A stretch of 64,000 nt of DNA, taken from NCBI GenBank assembly GCA_964446835.1, contig CAYUQT010000013.1, positions 62,001-126,000 on the forward strand, given 5' to 3'. The stretch's first letter is position 1, and each line of letters begins with the position of its first letter. A model generated the notes under the pieces. That model was not told the origin of the DNA, ran no database searches, and saw nothing but the letters and a program-made list of their open reading frames with translations. The position numbers and the translations under genes are program-made. Below, piece after piece: positions 1 through 8,405 of this stretch. Origin of the DNA: CAYUQT01 sp964446835 (GTDB lineage: Bacteria; Planctomycetota; Phycisphaerae; UBA1845; JAFGLZ01).

Positions 1-1782
1 GTAGATGCCGATACCGGCCGGCCCGTGGAGAAGTTCAAGCTCCTGCCCCACGGCGATCAGCCCATGGACATGCTGTGGAACATGGGGAAGTCCGTGAGGA
101 CCGCGCCCGGCCACTACGACATCCGGTGTGAGAACGCCACCGCATTAGAGCATTTCAAATTCCGCATCGAAGCGGAGGGATACGGAACGTTCTTCTCACG
201 ACAGTTCGGCAACCAGGACGAGGAGGTGATCTACGACGTCAAGCTGAAGAAGGTCGCCTGGTTGACCGGCACCGTCCGCTCGCCCCAGGGTCGACCGCTC
301 GCCGATGCCCTCGTCCTCGCGGACGGCTCGTCAGACCTCATCCGCATCGAGAACCGCAAGCTCTCGGACTTCCCCAGTTCGAATCTCACCACAACACGCA
401 CCGGCCCGGACGGCCGGTTTTCCGTCCCGCAGTCGCCCAAGCCCGGAGGGCTTCTCGTGCTGCACGAGCGAGGGTGGGCACGGGTGCCGATGAAACAGGC
501 TCCCCCCTGCGACGTTGTGATCCAACCCTGGGGCCGACTTGAAGGCTCGGTCCGAATCGGGACAAGGCCAGGAGCCTTTCTTAACGTCCAGTTGATCGTC
601 CGGGCGGATGGCACCTCGGAGCTGCCCGCGGTCCAGCACGAATGCACTGCCACCTCAGATGCCGGGGGACAGTTCGTCATGGAACGTGTGTTCCCCTCCA
701 ACGGCCGGATCGGCTACACGCCCAAGACCGGCGAGCCGGATGCGATACTCAGCCACGCTGTGCCCGTAGCGATTGCCGCCGGCCAGACGGCCCACGTGAC
801 CATCGGCGGAACCGGCCGGCCGATCACCGGCCGAATCGCCCTGCCGTCGGGCACAAGGGCCGAGGGCGACCTGGTATGGAATTCTGAGTTCAATCGCATC
901 ACATCCGTGCAGCCGAAACCGCCCATGCCCGATGACATCAGACAAGCACCGTGGAAGACGAGACGACAGTGGTGGCAGACGTGGTCGAAGACCCGCGAGG
1001 GCAAGGCGTGGCAGATGGCCTTCCGTCGCCTTGCCGTCCACGTCCAACCCGACGGCGCATTTCGCGCAGAGGATGTATCCGCCGGTGAATACGAACTGCA
1101 CGTTCAGGTCATGAGAAAAACCAAACCGGCCCAATCGATTCTGGGCAATAAGCTCGATGGCGAACCGGTCGGGAGCGTGCGCCGCTCGTTCACTGTGCCG
1201 GAGATGCCCGGTGGCCGGAACGACACACCACTGGACCTCGGCACCCTGACGCTCCAGCCCCCCAAGCGGCTCAGGCCGGGCGATCCGGCGCCCTCGTTTG
1301 AGGTGGAAACACACGATGGCAAGCGGCTCAAACTATCCGACTTCCGCGGAAAACACGTCCTGGTCATCTTCTCTCTGGCCCCGCGTGTCACAGAGTCGCC
1401 CATCCTGAATAGCATTGCAGGCACTTGCTCTCGCGATGGCCGGCTTGTCATGCTCAGCGTAGACCTGATGCCCACCATGCTTGGGACGCTGGCCGACCCC
1501 GGATTCCTCCAGTGGGCTGATCCAGGCGACACGATCGTGCCCTGGATGATCCAGGAGCCTGCGAAGACGGCTCCGTCTTCGTGGCACTATGCCTACGCGG
1601 ACATGGAGATCGCCCCAACATTACTGGAAGACTATGGCCTATCGCCCGATTTTATGTCGCTGCGCGAGTCCACGGTGTTTCTGATCGGTCCGGAGGGCAA
1701 GATCGTTGCGGCGAACCTCATGATCGGCGAGGCCCTGTCGGCCGTCACGGACGCGCTGGGCGGTGCCCAAGACAAGGAATAG
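1..1782 (+). CDS. Secreted carboxypeptidase-regulatory-like / redoxin-fold protein (5' partial)
   Basis: The frame is already open at base 1 and reads V-D-A-D-T-G ahead of the GTG at 25, so the true start lies upstream of the window. The first ~400 residues contain beta-sandwich segments of the carboxypeptidase regulatory-like type, for example 'GTVRSPQGRPLADALVL' and 'GRIALPSGT'. The last ~150 residues open with 'RPGDPAPSFEVETHDGKRL' and 'LSDFRGKHVLVIF', the usual start of an AhpC/TSA-redoxin fold. The position where thioredoxins carry CxxC reads 'SLAPRVTES', so disulfide reductase activity is unlikely. Proteins with this architecture are common in planctomycetes and are usually exported; their substrate is unknown. 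The next gene, on the other strand, ends 51 bases away. Confidence 0.75.
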   Translation, partial: VDADTGRPVEKFKLLPHGDQPMDMLWNMGKSVRTAPGHYDIRCENATALEHFKFRIEAEGYGTFFSRQFGNQDEEVIYDVKLKKVAWLTGTVRSPQGRPLADALVLADGSSDLIRIENRKLSDFPSSNLTTTRTGPDGRFSVPQSPKPGGLLVLHERGWARVPMKQAPPCDVVIQPWGRLEGSVRIGTRPGAFLNVQLIVRADGTSELPAVQHECTATSDAGGQFVMERVFPSNGRIGYTPKTGEPDAILSHAVPVAIAAGQTAHVTIGGTGRPITGRIALPSGTRAEGDLVWNSEFNRITSVQPKPPMPDDIRQAPWKTRRQWWQTWSKTREGKAWQMAFRRLAVHVQPDGAFRAEDVSAGEYELHVQVMRKTKPAQSILGNKLDGEPVGSVRRSFTVPEMPGGRNDTPLDLGTLTLQPPKRLRPGDPAPSFEVETHDGKRLKLSDFRGKHVLVIFSLAPRVTESPILNSIAGTCSRDGRLVMLSVDLMPTMLGTLADPGFLQWADPGDTIVPWMIQEPAKTAPSSWHYAYADMEIAPTLLEDYGLSPDFMSLRESTVFLIGPEGKIVAANLMIGEALSAVTDALGGAQDKE

Positions 1783-1833
1783 TCTGAGAGTGCGGCGACG
1801 CCGGGAGAAAGGAACCCCCTCTCAACGCCGCCG

Positions 1834-3120
1834 TCACACCCGGCAGCCTTCCTCGAAGTATCGGGCGTTGATCCGGCGGCCCATGTTCAGCGCGAGGATC
1901 TGGCCCAGATGCGGCCGGAACGCCAGCACCCGCTTGGCGATCGACCCGACGGAATAGAGCGACCGGTAAGCTCGAATGTACCCCTCGAGCAGGGTTTCGG
2001 GGCTCATGTGCATGGGCTTGAAGACGACATGGTTGGTGTCGTATCGCGACCAGTCATAGTGAAGGAGCCGATCGGCTTGCTTCATGTCTGAGAAGAGTTC
2101 CGTGCCGGGTAATGGGGTGAACAGATAGAAGTTCGCGCCCTCCAGGTGATTCCTGACGCAGAAATCCACGGTCCGGTCGAAGACCGATTCGTCATCGTTG
2201 TCGAGTCCAAACATGAACGATCCCATGATGCTGATGCCGCTCTTGCGGATCGTCGCGATGGACTCTTCATAGTCCTGGGCTCGATTGATGCGGTCCTTGT
2301 TCATGGCCTTCAGGTTGTCGCCGTTGGTCGATTCGATCCCCATGAAGAGCCACTTGCAGCCGCTCTTTCGGGCCAGTCTGAGGAGCTCCGGATCGCGGGA
2401 TACCCGCAGGTCTCCCTGACCCATCCACCGCCGCTTGAGCGGAATCAGTGCCTCAAACAGTTCCTTGGCCCGAGTCGTGTGGCCGAAGATGTTGTCGTCG
2501 ATGAAGGTCAGATCTCCCGGCGGCATCGATCGAATCTGATCGATCACATCCTCGATGGGGCGGAATCTGAATCGCTGGCCCCAAAAGACCGATACGGCGC
2601 AGTACTTGCATTTGTGCGGACAGCCGCGGGCCGTCTCGATGACGTTCTTGAACGTGTAAGCGCCCGGCTTCAGCAGATCGAGGCGGGGGTGGGGCAGTCC
2701 GACCAGATCGTGAGCCTTCTTCGACTCGTACCGGCTTCCCATCCGCCCGGCCAGGAAATCGTCCAGCAGTTCGTTCCACGCGTACTCGGCCTCGCCGATC
2801 ACCAATGAGTCGGCATGAGCGGCGGCCTCGTCCGGCATGAAGAAGACGTGCATCCCGCCCAGCACGACGGGGACCTTCGCCCGCCTGAAGGCATCGGCGA
2901 TGTCGTAGCCGCGGAGGGCCGTCGGCGTCATCAGACTGATACCGACGAGATCGGGCTTCGACGTAAGATCGACATCCTCGACGTTCTCATCGATGATCCG
3001 CACATCGAACCGGTCGTCCGCGTGGGCGGCCAGAATCGAGAGATTGATCTGGGCGACGGATGATTTCCGCCGCCTGCGCGAACACAGACGATCTTTGTCC
3101 GGCGAAGGATGAATGAGCAA
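1834..3120 (-). CDS. B12-binding-domain radical SAM protein
   Basis: A two-domain radical SAM enzyme of about 428 residues. The N-terminal ~130 residues form a cobalamin-binding Rossmann-type domain ('KPDLVGISLMTPTALRGYDIA', 'VPVVLGGMHVFFMPDEAAAHA'). The radical SAM domain follows with the cluster motif C-P-H-K-C-K-Y-C near residue 170, and 'FIDDNIFG' and 'FMFGLDNDDESVFDRTVDF' downstream. The family includes methyltransferases and other modifiers of lipids or natural products; the substrate cannot be told here. The listed start is the TTG at 3120, which has no ribosome binding site. The frame extends to an ATT at 3141 preceded by AGGTAGGG at good spacing, giving an N-terminus with K-P-R-L-L-L-I-H-P that completes the first beta strand. 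A promoter candidate lies at 3210-3238. Confidence 0.85.
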   Translation of the reverse strand: MLIHPSPDKDRLCSRRRRKSSVAQINLSILAAHADDRFDVRIIDENVEDVDLTSKPDLVGISLMTPTALRGYDIADAFRRAKVPVVLGGMHVFFMPDEAAAHADSLVIGEAEYAWNELLDDFLAGRMGSRYESKKAHDLVGLPHPRLDLLKPGAYTFKNVIETARGCPHKCKYCAVSVFWGQRFRFRPIEDVIDQIRSMPPGDLTFIDDNIFGHTTRAKELFEALIPLKRRWMGQGDLRVSRDPELLRLARKSGCKWLFMGIESTNGDNLKAMNKDRINRAQDYEESIATIRKSGISIMGSFMFGLDNDDESVFDRTVDFCVRNHLEGANFYLFTPLPGTELFSDMKQADRLLHYDWSRYDTNHVVFKPMHMSPETLLEGYIRAYRSLYSVGSIAKRVLAFRPHLGQILALNMGRRINARYFEEGCRV

Positions 3121-3209
3121 AAGCCGCGGTTTTGTATTAATCGCGTTACCCTACCTGCCACAAATACGTAGTTACGGGAAGAACCCCTCACAGATTTATG
3201 ACGGGCCAG

Positions 3210-3238
3210 ATCATAGCACGAACTTCGTTTCCGCACAA
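3210..3238 (-). promoter_or_regulatory. Candidate sigma70-type promoter for the radical SAM gene
   Basis: Read on the minus strand, TTGTGC (3238-3233) is followed after exactly 17 bases by TATGAT (3215-3210). The -10 box matches five of six consensus positions; the -35 box is weaker. Transcription would begin near 3203 and leave a leader of about 60-80 bases. The intergenic stretch also serves the divergent MutS-like gene, for which I see no clear promoter. Confidence 0.4.
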
Positions 3239-3387
3239 ATCCTGTTCGCATCGGAGACAAATCCGTGATGTCTCCCCATTTCAGAACTGCTGTGAATCGG
3301 CGAAGATACCGCCAGGGATCCCTCGGGACGACAACTGCCTGGCAGAACGCATGTTGCGGCGCTGCCCGGGGAATCCGGCGAGGCACC

Positions 3388-5310
3388 ATGAGCGATCGGA
3401 TGGACCACCACGGGTCAGACACCAACCGGGCACAGGAATGGATGGCCGCCCATCAGACCGAACTCGATCGTCAATGCCAGACGTGGCGGGCCAGAGAGGT
3501 CGGGTGGTCGTGGGCCCGACTGGTGACGTTCTGCGCCGCAGGGGCATCGGTCTATCTGTTTCGCGAGAATGAGACCGTTGCGCTGACCATGCCCATTCCG
3601 TGGCTCTTCCTGTTTGCCCTTGCGGTGTGGCGCCATCGTGCGGCCGCCCGGCTTCGCGACTTCGGGGAACGGCTGCTGCAGATGGCTGCCGAATCCCTGA
3701 CTCGCTGCGGGGGGCGGCTGGTCGTCATCCGCGACGGCGGCAGACCCGCCGATCCGGCCCATGCCGCGTCCGACGTGCCGTCGCCGATCGGCAGCGGGCA
3801 GACGACAACGCTCGGCGCCCAGGAACTCGACGATCTGGACGCCTATGCGCACCCCATCGGCCTCTTCGGCCTGTTGAATCGCACCTCCACGATTCTCGGC
3901 GCAAGGCGTCTGAGGGACCTGATCGAGCATCCGTGCCTGTCCAAAGACGCCATTCTGACACGCCAGAGGCTCGTAGGCTGGCTGACGGAGAACCCATCCG
4001 CCCGGCTGCGAATCATGGCCGCCGCCTCCCGGTTGCGGCGGCAGGAGGAGCGTCTGGATGCCTTCGTGCGACTCATCCGCGAGGCCCGGGCCGTCACGGC
4101 ATCATGGTTCACCCTCGGACTTCGAGCGTGGTCTCTGGTGAGCGCCGTGCTGATTGTCATCGCACTGGGAAATGCGGATAAGGACTTTCGAACGTGGGGG
4201 TCCGCGCTGATCGCACTGCTCTGCCTGAACGGCACCCTGCTCCTGCGAATTCGTCGAGAGCTGCAGGAGGTCATCGAGCCCTGGCGCGATCTCCGCATCG
4301 TGGCGGCCGATTTCCTCTTCGCCGCGAAGCAGGCCGCCGATGAACTGAATCTCCCCGACCGGCCCGAGTGGCAGCCGGTCCGAAGCGCCCTGACATCGGC
4401 CGTTCGTCACGAAGTCTTGCCCGCCCTGTGCAGCAGACTGTCGTGGGCAGACACCGGCGGCTTCCTTCACGTGTTGTTCAATCTCGCCTTCTTCTATGAT
4501 CTGCACGTGGCCCACATGGTGCTCAAGCGGATCGTGCCGCACCGCGATGCCCTGATCGCATCGGCCGGTGCGCTGGCCGATGTGGAAGCCCTCGCAAGCC
4601 TCGTCTGTTTCGCCTGGGAGCAGCCCGTCACGTGTGTCCCCACCCTGTCCGACGACCCGGTGATCCTCATCGAACAGGGCGTTCACCCGTTGATCGAGCC
4701 CGAGGTCGTCGTGCCGAACGATGTATCGCTCACACCGGCCGAACGAACATGGGTTGTTACCGGGTCCAACATGGCCGGTAAGAGTACCCTGCTGAGAATG
4801 GTCGGTATCAACGTATTGCTGGGGCAGATCGGCAGTGCGGCCCTCTGCCGTCGAATGGTCTTACAGCCGCATCGATTGGCCACCGACCTGCGGATTCGCG
4901 ACGACCTGTCCAAACACGAAAGCTATTTTCTGGCCGAGGTGCGCCAGCTTCGCCACATGGTTGTACCGATCGACGACGGGACGCGGTTGCTCGGCCTGAT
5001 CGACGAGCCGTTCCGTGGAACGAACTCTCAGGAACGAATCGCCGCCAGCATGGCCCTGGTCCATCGATTCGCCGAATCGCCCCACTTCTTCATTGTGGCC
5101 ACGCACGAGCAGCAGTTGGTCGACCTGGCCGGCCAGACCCACGCGACGAACTATCACTTCCAGGAAGACCTGACCGACAGCGGGCCGGTGTTCGACTACC
5201 GTCTCCAACCGGGCCCCGCCACACGACGAAACGCCCTGCTCATCCTGGGACGCGAAGGCTATCCCCCCGACGTCATCTCGCGGGCCCAAGACTATCTCCG
5301 CGGATCCTGA
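3388..5310 (+). CDS. Membrane-associated MutS-like ATPase
   Basis: About 640 residues from the ATG at 3388, chosen because GGCGAGG precedes it and the earlier in-frame ATG at 3265 adds only low-complexity sequence. The C-terminal ATPase is MutS-type: Walker A 'TGSNMAGKSTLL' near residue 458 and Walker B 'LIDEPFRGTNSQER' near 536, followed by 'IVATHEQQLVDLA'. The mismatch-recognition domain of true MutS is absent. Two hydrophobic hairpins are visible, around residues 45-85 and 247-286, so the protein is probably anchored in the membrane with the ATPase in the cytoplasm. Such MutS-related membrane proteins occur in several phyla without a known function. The neighbouring sulfatase converges on it, leaving 9 bases between the two stop codons. 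Confidence 0.8.
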   Translation: MSDRMDHHGSDTNRAQEWMAAHQTELDRQCQTWRAREVGWSWARLVTFCAAGASVYLFRENETVALTMPIPWLFLFALAVWRHRAAARLRDFGERLLQMAAESLTRCGGRLVVIRDGGRPADPAHAASDVPSPIGSGQTTTLGAQELDDLDAYAHPIGLFGLLNRTSTILGARRLRDLIEHPCLSKDAILTRQRLVGWLTENPSARLRIMAAASRLRRQEERLDAFVRLIREARAVTASWFTLGLRAWSLVSAVLIVIALGNADKDFRTWGSALIALLCLNGTLLLRIRRELQEVIEPWRDLRIVAADFLFAAKQAADELNLPDRPEWQPVRSALTSAVRHEVLPALCSRLSWADTGGFLHVLFNLAFFYDLHVAHMVLKRIVPHRDALIASAGALADVEALASLVCFAWEQPVTCVPTLSDDPVILIEQGVHPLIEPEVVVPNDVSLTPAERTWVVTGSNMAGKSTLLRMVGINVLLGQIGSAALCRRMVLQPHRLATDLRIRDDLSKHESYFLAEVRQLRHMVVPIDDGTRLLGLIDEPFRGTNSQERIAASMALVHRFAESPHFFIVATHEQQLVDLAGQTHATNYHFQEDLTDSGPVFDYRLQPGPATRRNALLILGREGYPPDVISRAQDYLRGS

Positions 5311-5319
5311 GGCACACAG

Positions 5320-6852
5320 TCACGGCCGCCGAGGCACGCTTCGCCCCTCCTGCTTGTACTTGGCCAGCAGCCCCTTGAGCTCCGCCACAATCTCCAGATG
5401 CTCGGCGTAGACGTTTCGCCGCTCGATAAGGTCCTGGCTCAGATCGTACAGTTCACCGGGCCGACTGTGCGCTTCATACCCCCGCTCCTTCTTGAACCAC
5501 TCCGGCTCCTTGTTGTCGTCCCCCGTGGGTGCATCGATCAAGACCCACCGGCCCTTGCGGATCGCGAACGCGCCGCTGCAACTGTGATGCACCGTCGCCT
5601 CACGAATCGGCCCCTCCCGCCGCGCGTCCAACAGAGCCGGCAGAATGTTGTAGCTGTCCTCACCCGCGTCGTTCGGCAGCCGGGCATTCACCATCGCTGC
5701 AACCGTCGCCATCAGATCGGTCAGACAGATCGTCTCTTCGCTGACACGCCCCGACGGAATCCTCCCCGGCCACCGCGCCACGAACGGCACCCGATGCCCG
5801 CCCTCCCACGTGTCCCGCTTCGCACCGCGAAGCCCGTCCATGCTGTAGTGCCCGTATTGCCGAATCCGATCGTAGACGCCCGGCTTCACCTCGCCCGTCA
5901 CCTCGGGCCCGTTGTCGCTGGTGAAGATGATCAGCGTATTCTCGGCCACGCCCGCCCGTTTCAAGGCCGCCACGATTTGACCCACCGTCCAGTCCACCTG
6001 AAAAACGAAATCGCCGTAGTCACCCGCCCCGCTCTTGCCCTTGAACTCAGGCGCCGGCACCACGGGGTAGTGCGGCGCAGTCAGCGGGAAGTAAAGGAAG
6101 AATGGCTTGTTCGGCGATGCCTTCACCGACTCCTCCACGTATCGAGCCGCCCGACGCGTCAGCTCCGGCATGATCTCTACCCACTGCCAGTCGGGCAGCA
6201 TGGGCCCGGGACGCTTGAACTCCGGACGGTTCGGCAGACTCGGAATACCTATCGTGCGATCGTTCTCGATGAAGCAATAAGGCGGAAAGTTCGGCACGTC
6301 GACGCCGAAGTAATAGTCAAAGCCGCGGCTGATCGGCCCTCCCGTGATCGCCCGTGTGAAATCCACGTTGCTCAACCGGTCGGGAGTAGTCTGCGGACGC
6401 GTGCCGTCCTTCGTCGGCCATGTCCAACCCAGGTGCCACTTCCCGAAGCATGCTGTGCGGTAGCCGTGCTGCCTCAGAAGCCCCGGCACCGTCAGACGCC
6501 CCTCCTCGATCAGCGGCGATGCCCAAGGCCACAGAACACTCGATTTCAGCCGCGATCGCCAGCAGTAGCGACCCGTCAGGATCCCGTACCGCGTCGGCGT
6601 GCAGACACTCGTCGGTGCATGGGCATCCGTGAATCGTATCCCCTCGGCCGCCAGCCGATCCAAATGCGGCGTGGGGATCTTCGACCCCGGGTTCTGACAA
6701 GCCAGATCCCCGTATCCCATGTCGTCCGCAAGAATGAAGACAACGTTCGGCGGAGGCCCCTTCGCCTCGGCCGCCAATGCAGATTCACTTGCCGCCGCCG
6801 ACAATACACCAGCAACAGTCCGCACGAAGAAATGACAGATCGATCGCATCAT
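5320..6852 (-). CDS. Secreted sulfatase (formylglycine-dependent, arylsulfatase A-like)
   Basis: About 510 residues from the double ATG at 6852/6849; the frame runs further upstream, but only the residues after this point form a signal peptide ('MMRSICHFFVRTVAG', predicted cut after A-L-A-A). Hallmarks of the alkaline phosphatase-fold sulfatases are present: 'VVFILADDMGYGD' metal ligands, the sulfatase motif C-T-P-T-R followed by G-I-L-T-G-R-Y, 'GKWHLG', and 'IIFTSDNGPE'. The Cys in C-T-P-T-R would be converted to formylglycine by a maturation enzyme not encoded in this window. Related enzymes desulfate polysaccharides or glycosaminoglycans outside the cell; the exact substrate is not predictable. 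It sits at the edge of a carbohydrate-degradation region. Confidence 0.9.
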   Translation of the reverse strand: MMRSICHFFVRTVAGVLSAAASESALAAEAKGPPPNVVFILADDMGYGDLACQNPGSKIPTPHLDRLAAEGIRFTDAHAPTSVCTPTRYGILTGRYCWRSRLKSSVLWPWASPLIEEGRLTVPGLLRQHGYRTACFGKWHLGWTWPTKDGTRPQTTPDRLSNVDFTRAITGGPISRGFDYYFGVDVPNFPPYCFIENDRTIGIPSLPNRPEFKRPGPMLPDWQWVEIMPELTRRAARYVEESVKASPNKPFFLYFPLTAPHYPVVPAPEFKGKSGAGDYGDFVFQVDWTVGQIVAALKRAGVAENTLIIFTSDNGPEVTGEVKPGVYDRIRQYGHYSMDGLRGAKRDTWEGGHRVPFVARWPGRIPSGRVSEETICLTDLMATVAAMVNARLPNDAGEDSYNILPALLDARREGPIREATVHHSCSGAFAIRKGRWVLIDAPTGDDNKEPEWFKKERGYEAHSRPGELYDLSQDLIERRNVYAEHLEIVAELKGLLAKYKQEGRSVPRRP

Positions 6853-6955
6853 GATTCGCACCCTGCAATTGTGGGGCTGCAAGCTCGACGTGAAGGGTCG
6901 CACAATGCAACCAGTGCCCCGTAGTATAGCACCGCCGCCCGGCACCCCGGGAGGA

Positions 6956-8326
6956 TCAACCCACATCGGCGAGTTCGACACGAACAGGCTGACGCTCAAA
7001 CTGATCCGCGGTCATCAACGATCGCGGCCTCATCCCGGCCAGTGCTGCGATATACCGGTCCGGAACCTGCTCAAGGTGCGTGTTATAGAACATCGCAATA
7101 TCATTGAAATAACCTCGCGCCATCGCAATACGATTCTCTGTGTCGGTCAGGCTCTGCTGAAGCTTGAAGAACGATTCGTTCGCCTTCAGCTCCGGATACC
7201 GTTCCACGATCGCCTTCAGGCTGCCCGCGCATGCCGCCGGATCGGGCCCCTTTTCCCCCGGTGGCGTGGCCGTGAGTTGCTGCCGCAGTTGGGCCAGCTC
7301 CGTCTGCAGACTCCGCTCATAATCACGCAGCCCCTTGGTCACCTCCAGAAGGTTCGGGATCAGGTCGTTGCGGCGCTTCAGTTGCACATCCACGTTCGAC
7401 CAGGCCTGAACGACACGCTCCCGAAGCGCGACCAGGCTGTTGTACATCATCCACACCCACCCCAGCAGCCAGACGCTCAAGTACACGCTGCCCGCGACGA
7501 TCCATTCGGCATAATCGACCGTCGGGTTGCGCCTCAGCGAACGGATCGGATCGAGCACGGGATTGGGCTCCAGCATGTACGTTCGCACGACCCATCCGGC
7601 CACGGCGAACACCAGCCCCAGCATCCCAAGACCCCAGAAACCCAGTCGCAGAGAGCTACCCACCTCCTCCTCCGACCGAGTGGAGATCAGGAACATCTCG
7701 GCATGCGGATCGCGCGCGATCTCGGGCGCCACAATATCCTGGCGCTCCCGCGCCCGACCCATCACATACAGCGCCGCGTGCAACGGAACAGCCCGCTCCT
7801 GGAACAGGCGGCTGTGATCCGAGTCCGCAACCGCCCCGGCAGGACCCTTGCCGTAGTACATCGGATCGCTCGGAGAGCAGGTCTGACGAAAGATGCTCTC
7901 GGGTTCGATCCGTGCTCCCTCCGGCCGGACAAGAATCACACCGCAGTCATCCTTCAGATAGAAGTCCGTCGACTCGCTCCCCTGTGCCACCGTGGTCCAG
8001 CCGCTCTCGTGTCTCGTCCGAGTCTTGGTGTGACCCTCGCTGTCTGTGTATGTCTCGGTGACAGTCCTCGACCAGTGCTCCTCAACACTCCACGCATAGT
8101 GAACGCATGGCTGGCCCGCGAGATAACTCGTCAGAGGGTGCTCGGCCTCCGCCGTCCCCTTGAGCTCCACCAACCCGATGAAGACCCCCGTCGTCTTGGA
8201 CGTCGGCAGATCCACGACAAGCTGCCGGCGCTTCCCCGAACGCATGGCGAACAGCAGGCACACCAACGCCAGTAAAGCCCCCACCAGCGGACCAGCCATC
8301 ACGGACAACGTGTCCTCAGTCGGCAT
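6956..8326 (-). CDS. LemA domain fused to a GIDE (MUL1-like) domain, membrane protein
   Basis: About 456 residues from the ATG at 8326, which gives a clean N-terminal membrane segment ('AGPLVGALLALVCLLF'); the in-frame extension to 8389 is unlikely to be translated. The first half resembles the GIDE domain of the mitochondrial E3 ligase MUL1/MAPL, without a RING finger: 'FIGLVELKGTAEAEHPLTS', 'PCVHYAWSVEEHW', 'ESIFRQTC' and a later 'LFQERAVPLHAALYVMG'. Two further membrane segments follow. The C-terminal part, from about residue 295, is a LemA domain: 'YNSLVALRERVVQAWSNVDV' then 'LKRRNDLIPNLLEVTKG'. Both domains are known separately in bacteria and their biochemical roles are unclear; membrane stress or envelope functions are often suggested. 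It ends 103 bases upstream of the sulfatase start and may be cotranscribed with it. Confidence 0.8.
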   Translation of the reverse strand: MPTEDTLSVMAGPLVGALLALVCLLFAMRSGKRRQLVVDLPTSKTTGVFIGLVELKGTAEAEHPLTSYLAGQPCVHYAWSVEEHWSRTVTETYTDSEGHTKTRTRHESGWTTVAQGSESTDFYLKDDCGVILVRPEGARIEPESIFRQTCSPSDPMYYGKGPAGAVADSDHSRLFQERAVPLHAALYVMGRARERQDIVAPEIARDPHAEMFLISTRSEEEVGSSLRLGFWGLGMLGLVFAVAGWVVRTYMLEPNPVLDPIRSLRRNPTVDYAEWIVAGSVYLSVWLLGWVWMMYNSLVALRERVVQAWSNVDVQLKRRNDLIPNLLEVTKGLRDYERSLQTELAQLRQQLTATPPGEKGPDPAACAGSLKAIVERYPELKANESFFKLQQSLTDTENRIAMARGYFNDIAMFYNTHLEQVPDRYIAALAGMRPRSLMTADQFERQPVRVELADVG

Positions 8327-8405
8327 GACCTGCTCACTCCCGGTACGCAGCACACCAACGTCAATCGGCCCCTGCCTCGCCGGGCCCAACCCGCACGTCG
8401 CCCCC

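Noticed and set aside
5398..6924. Long plus-strand open frame opposite the sulfatase
   Set aside because: It is rich in Arg, Pro and His as expected of an antisense frame in GC-rich DNA, and the minus-strand frame has full sulfatase motifs.
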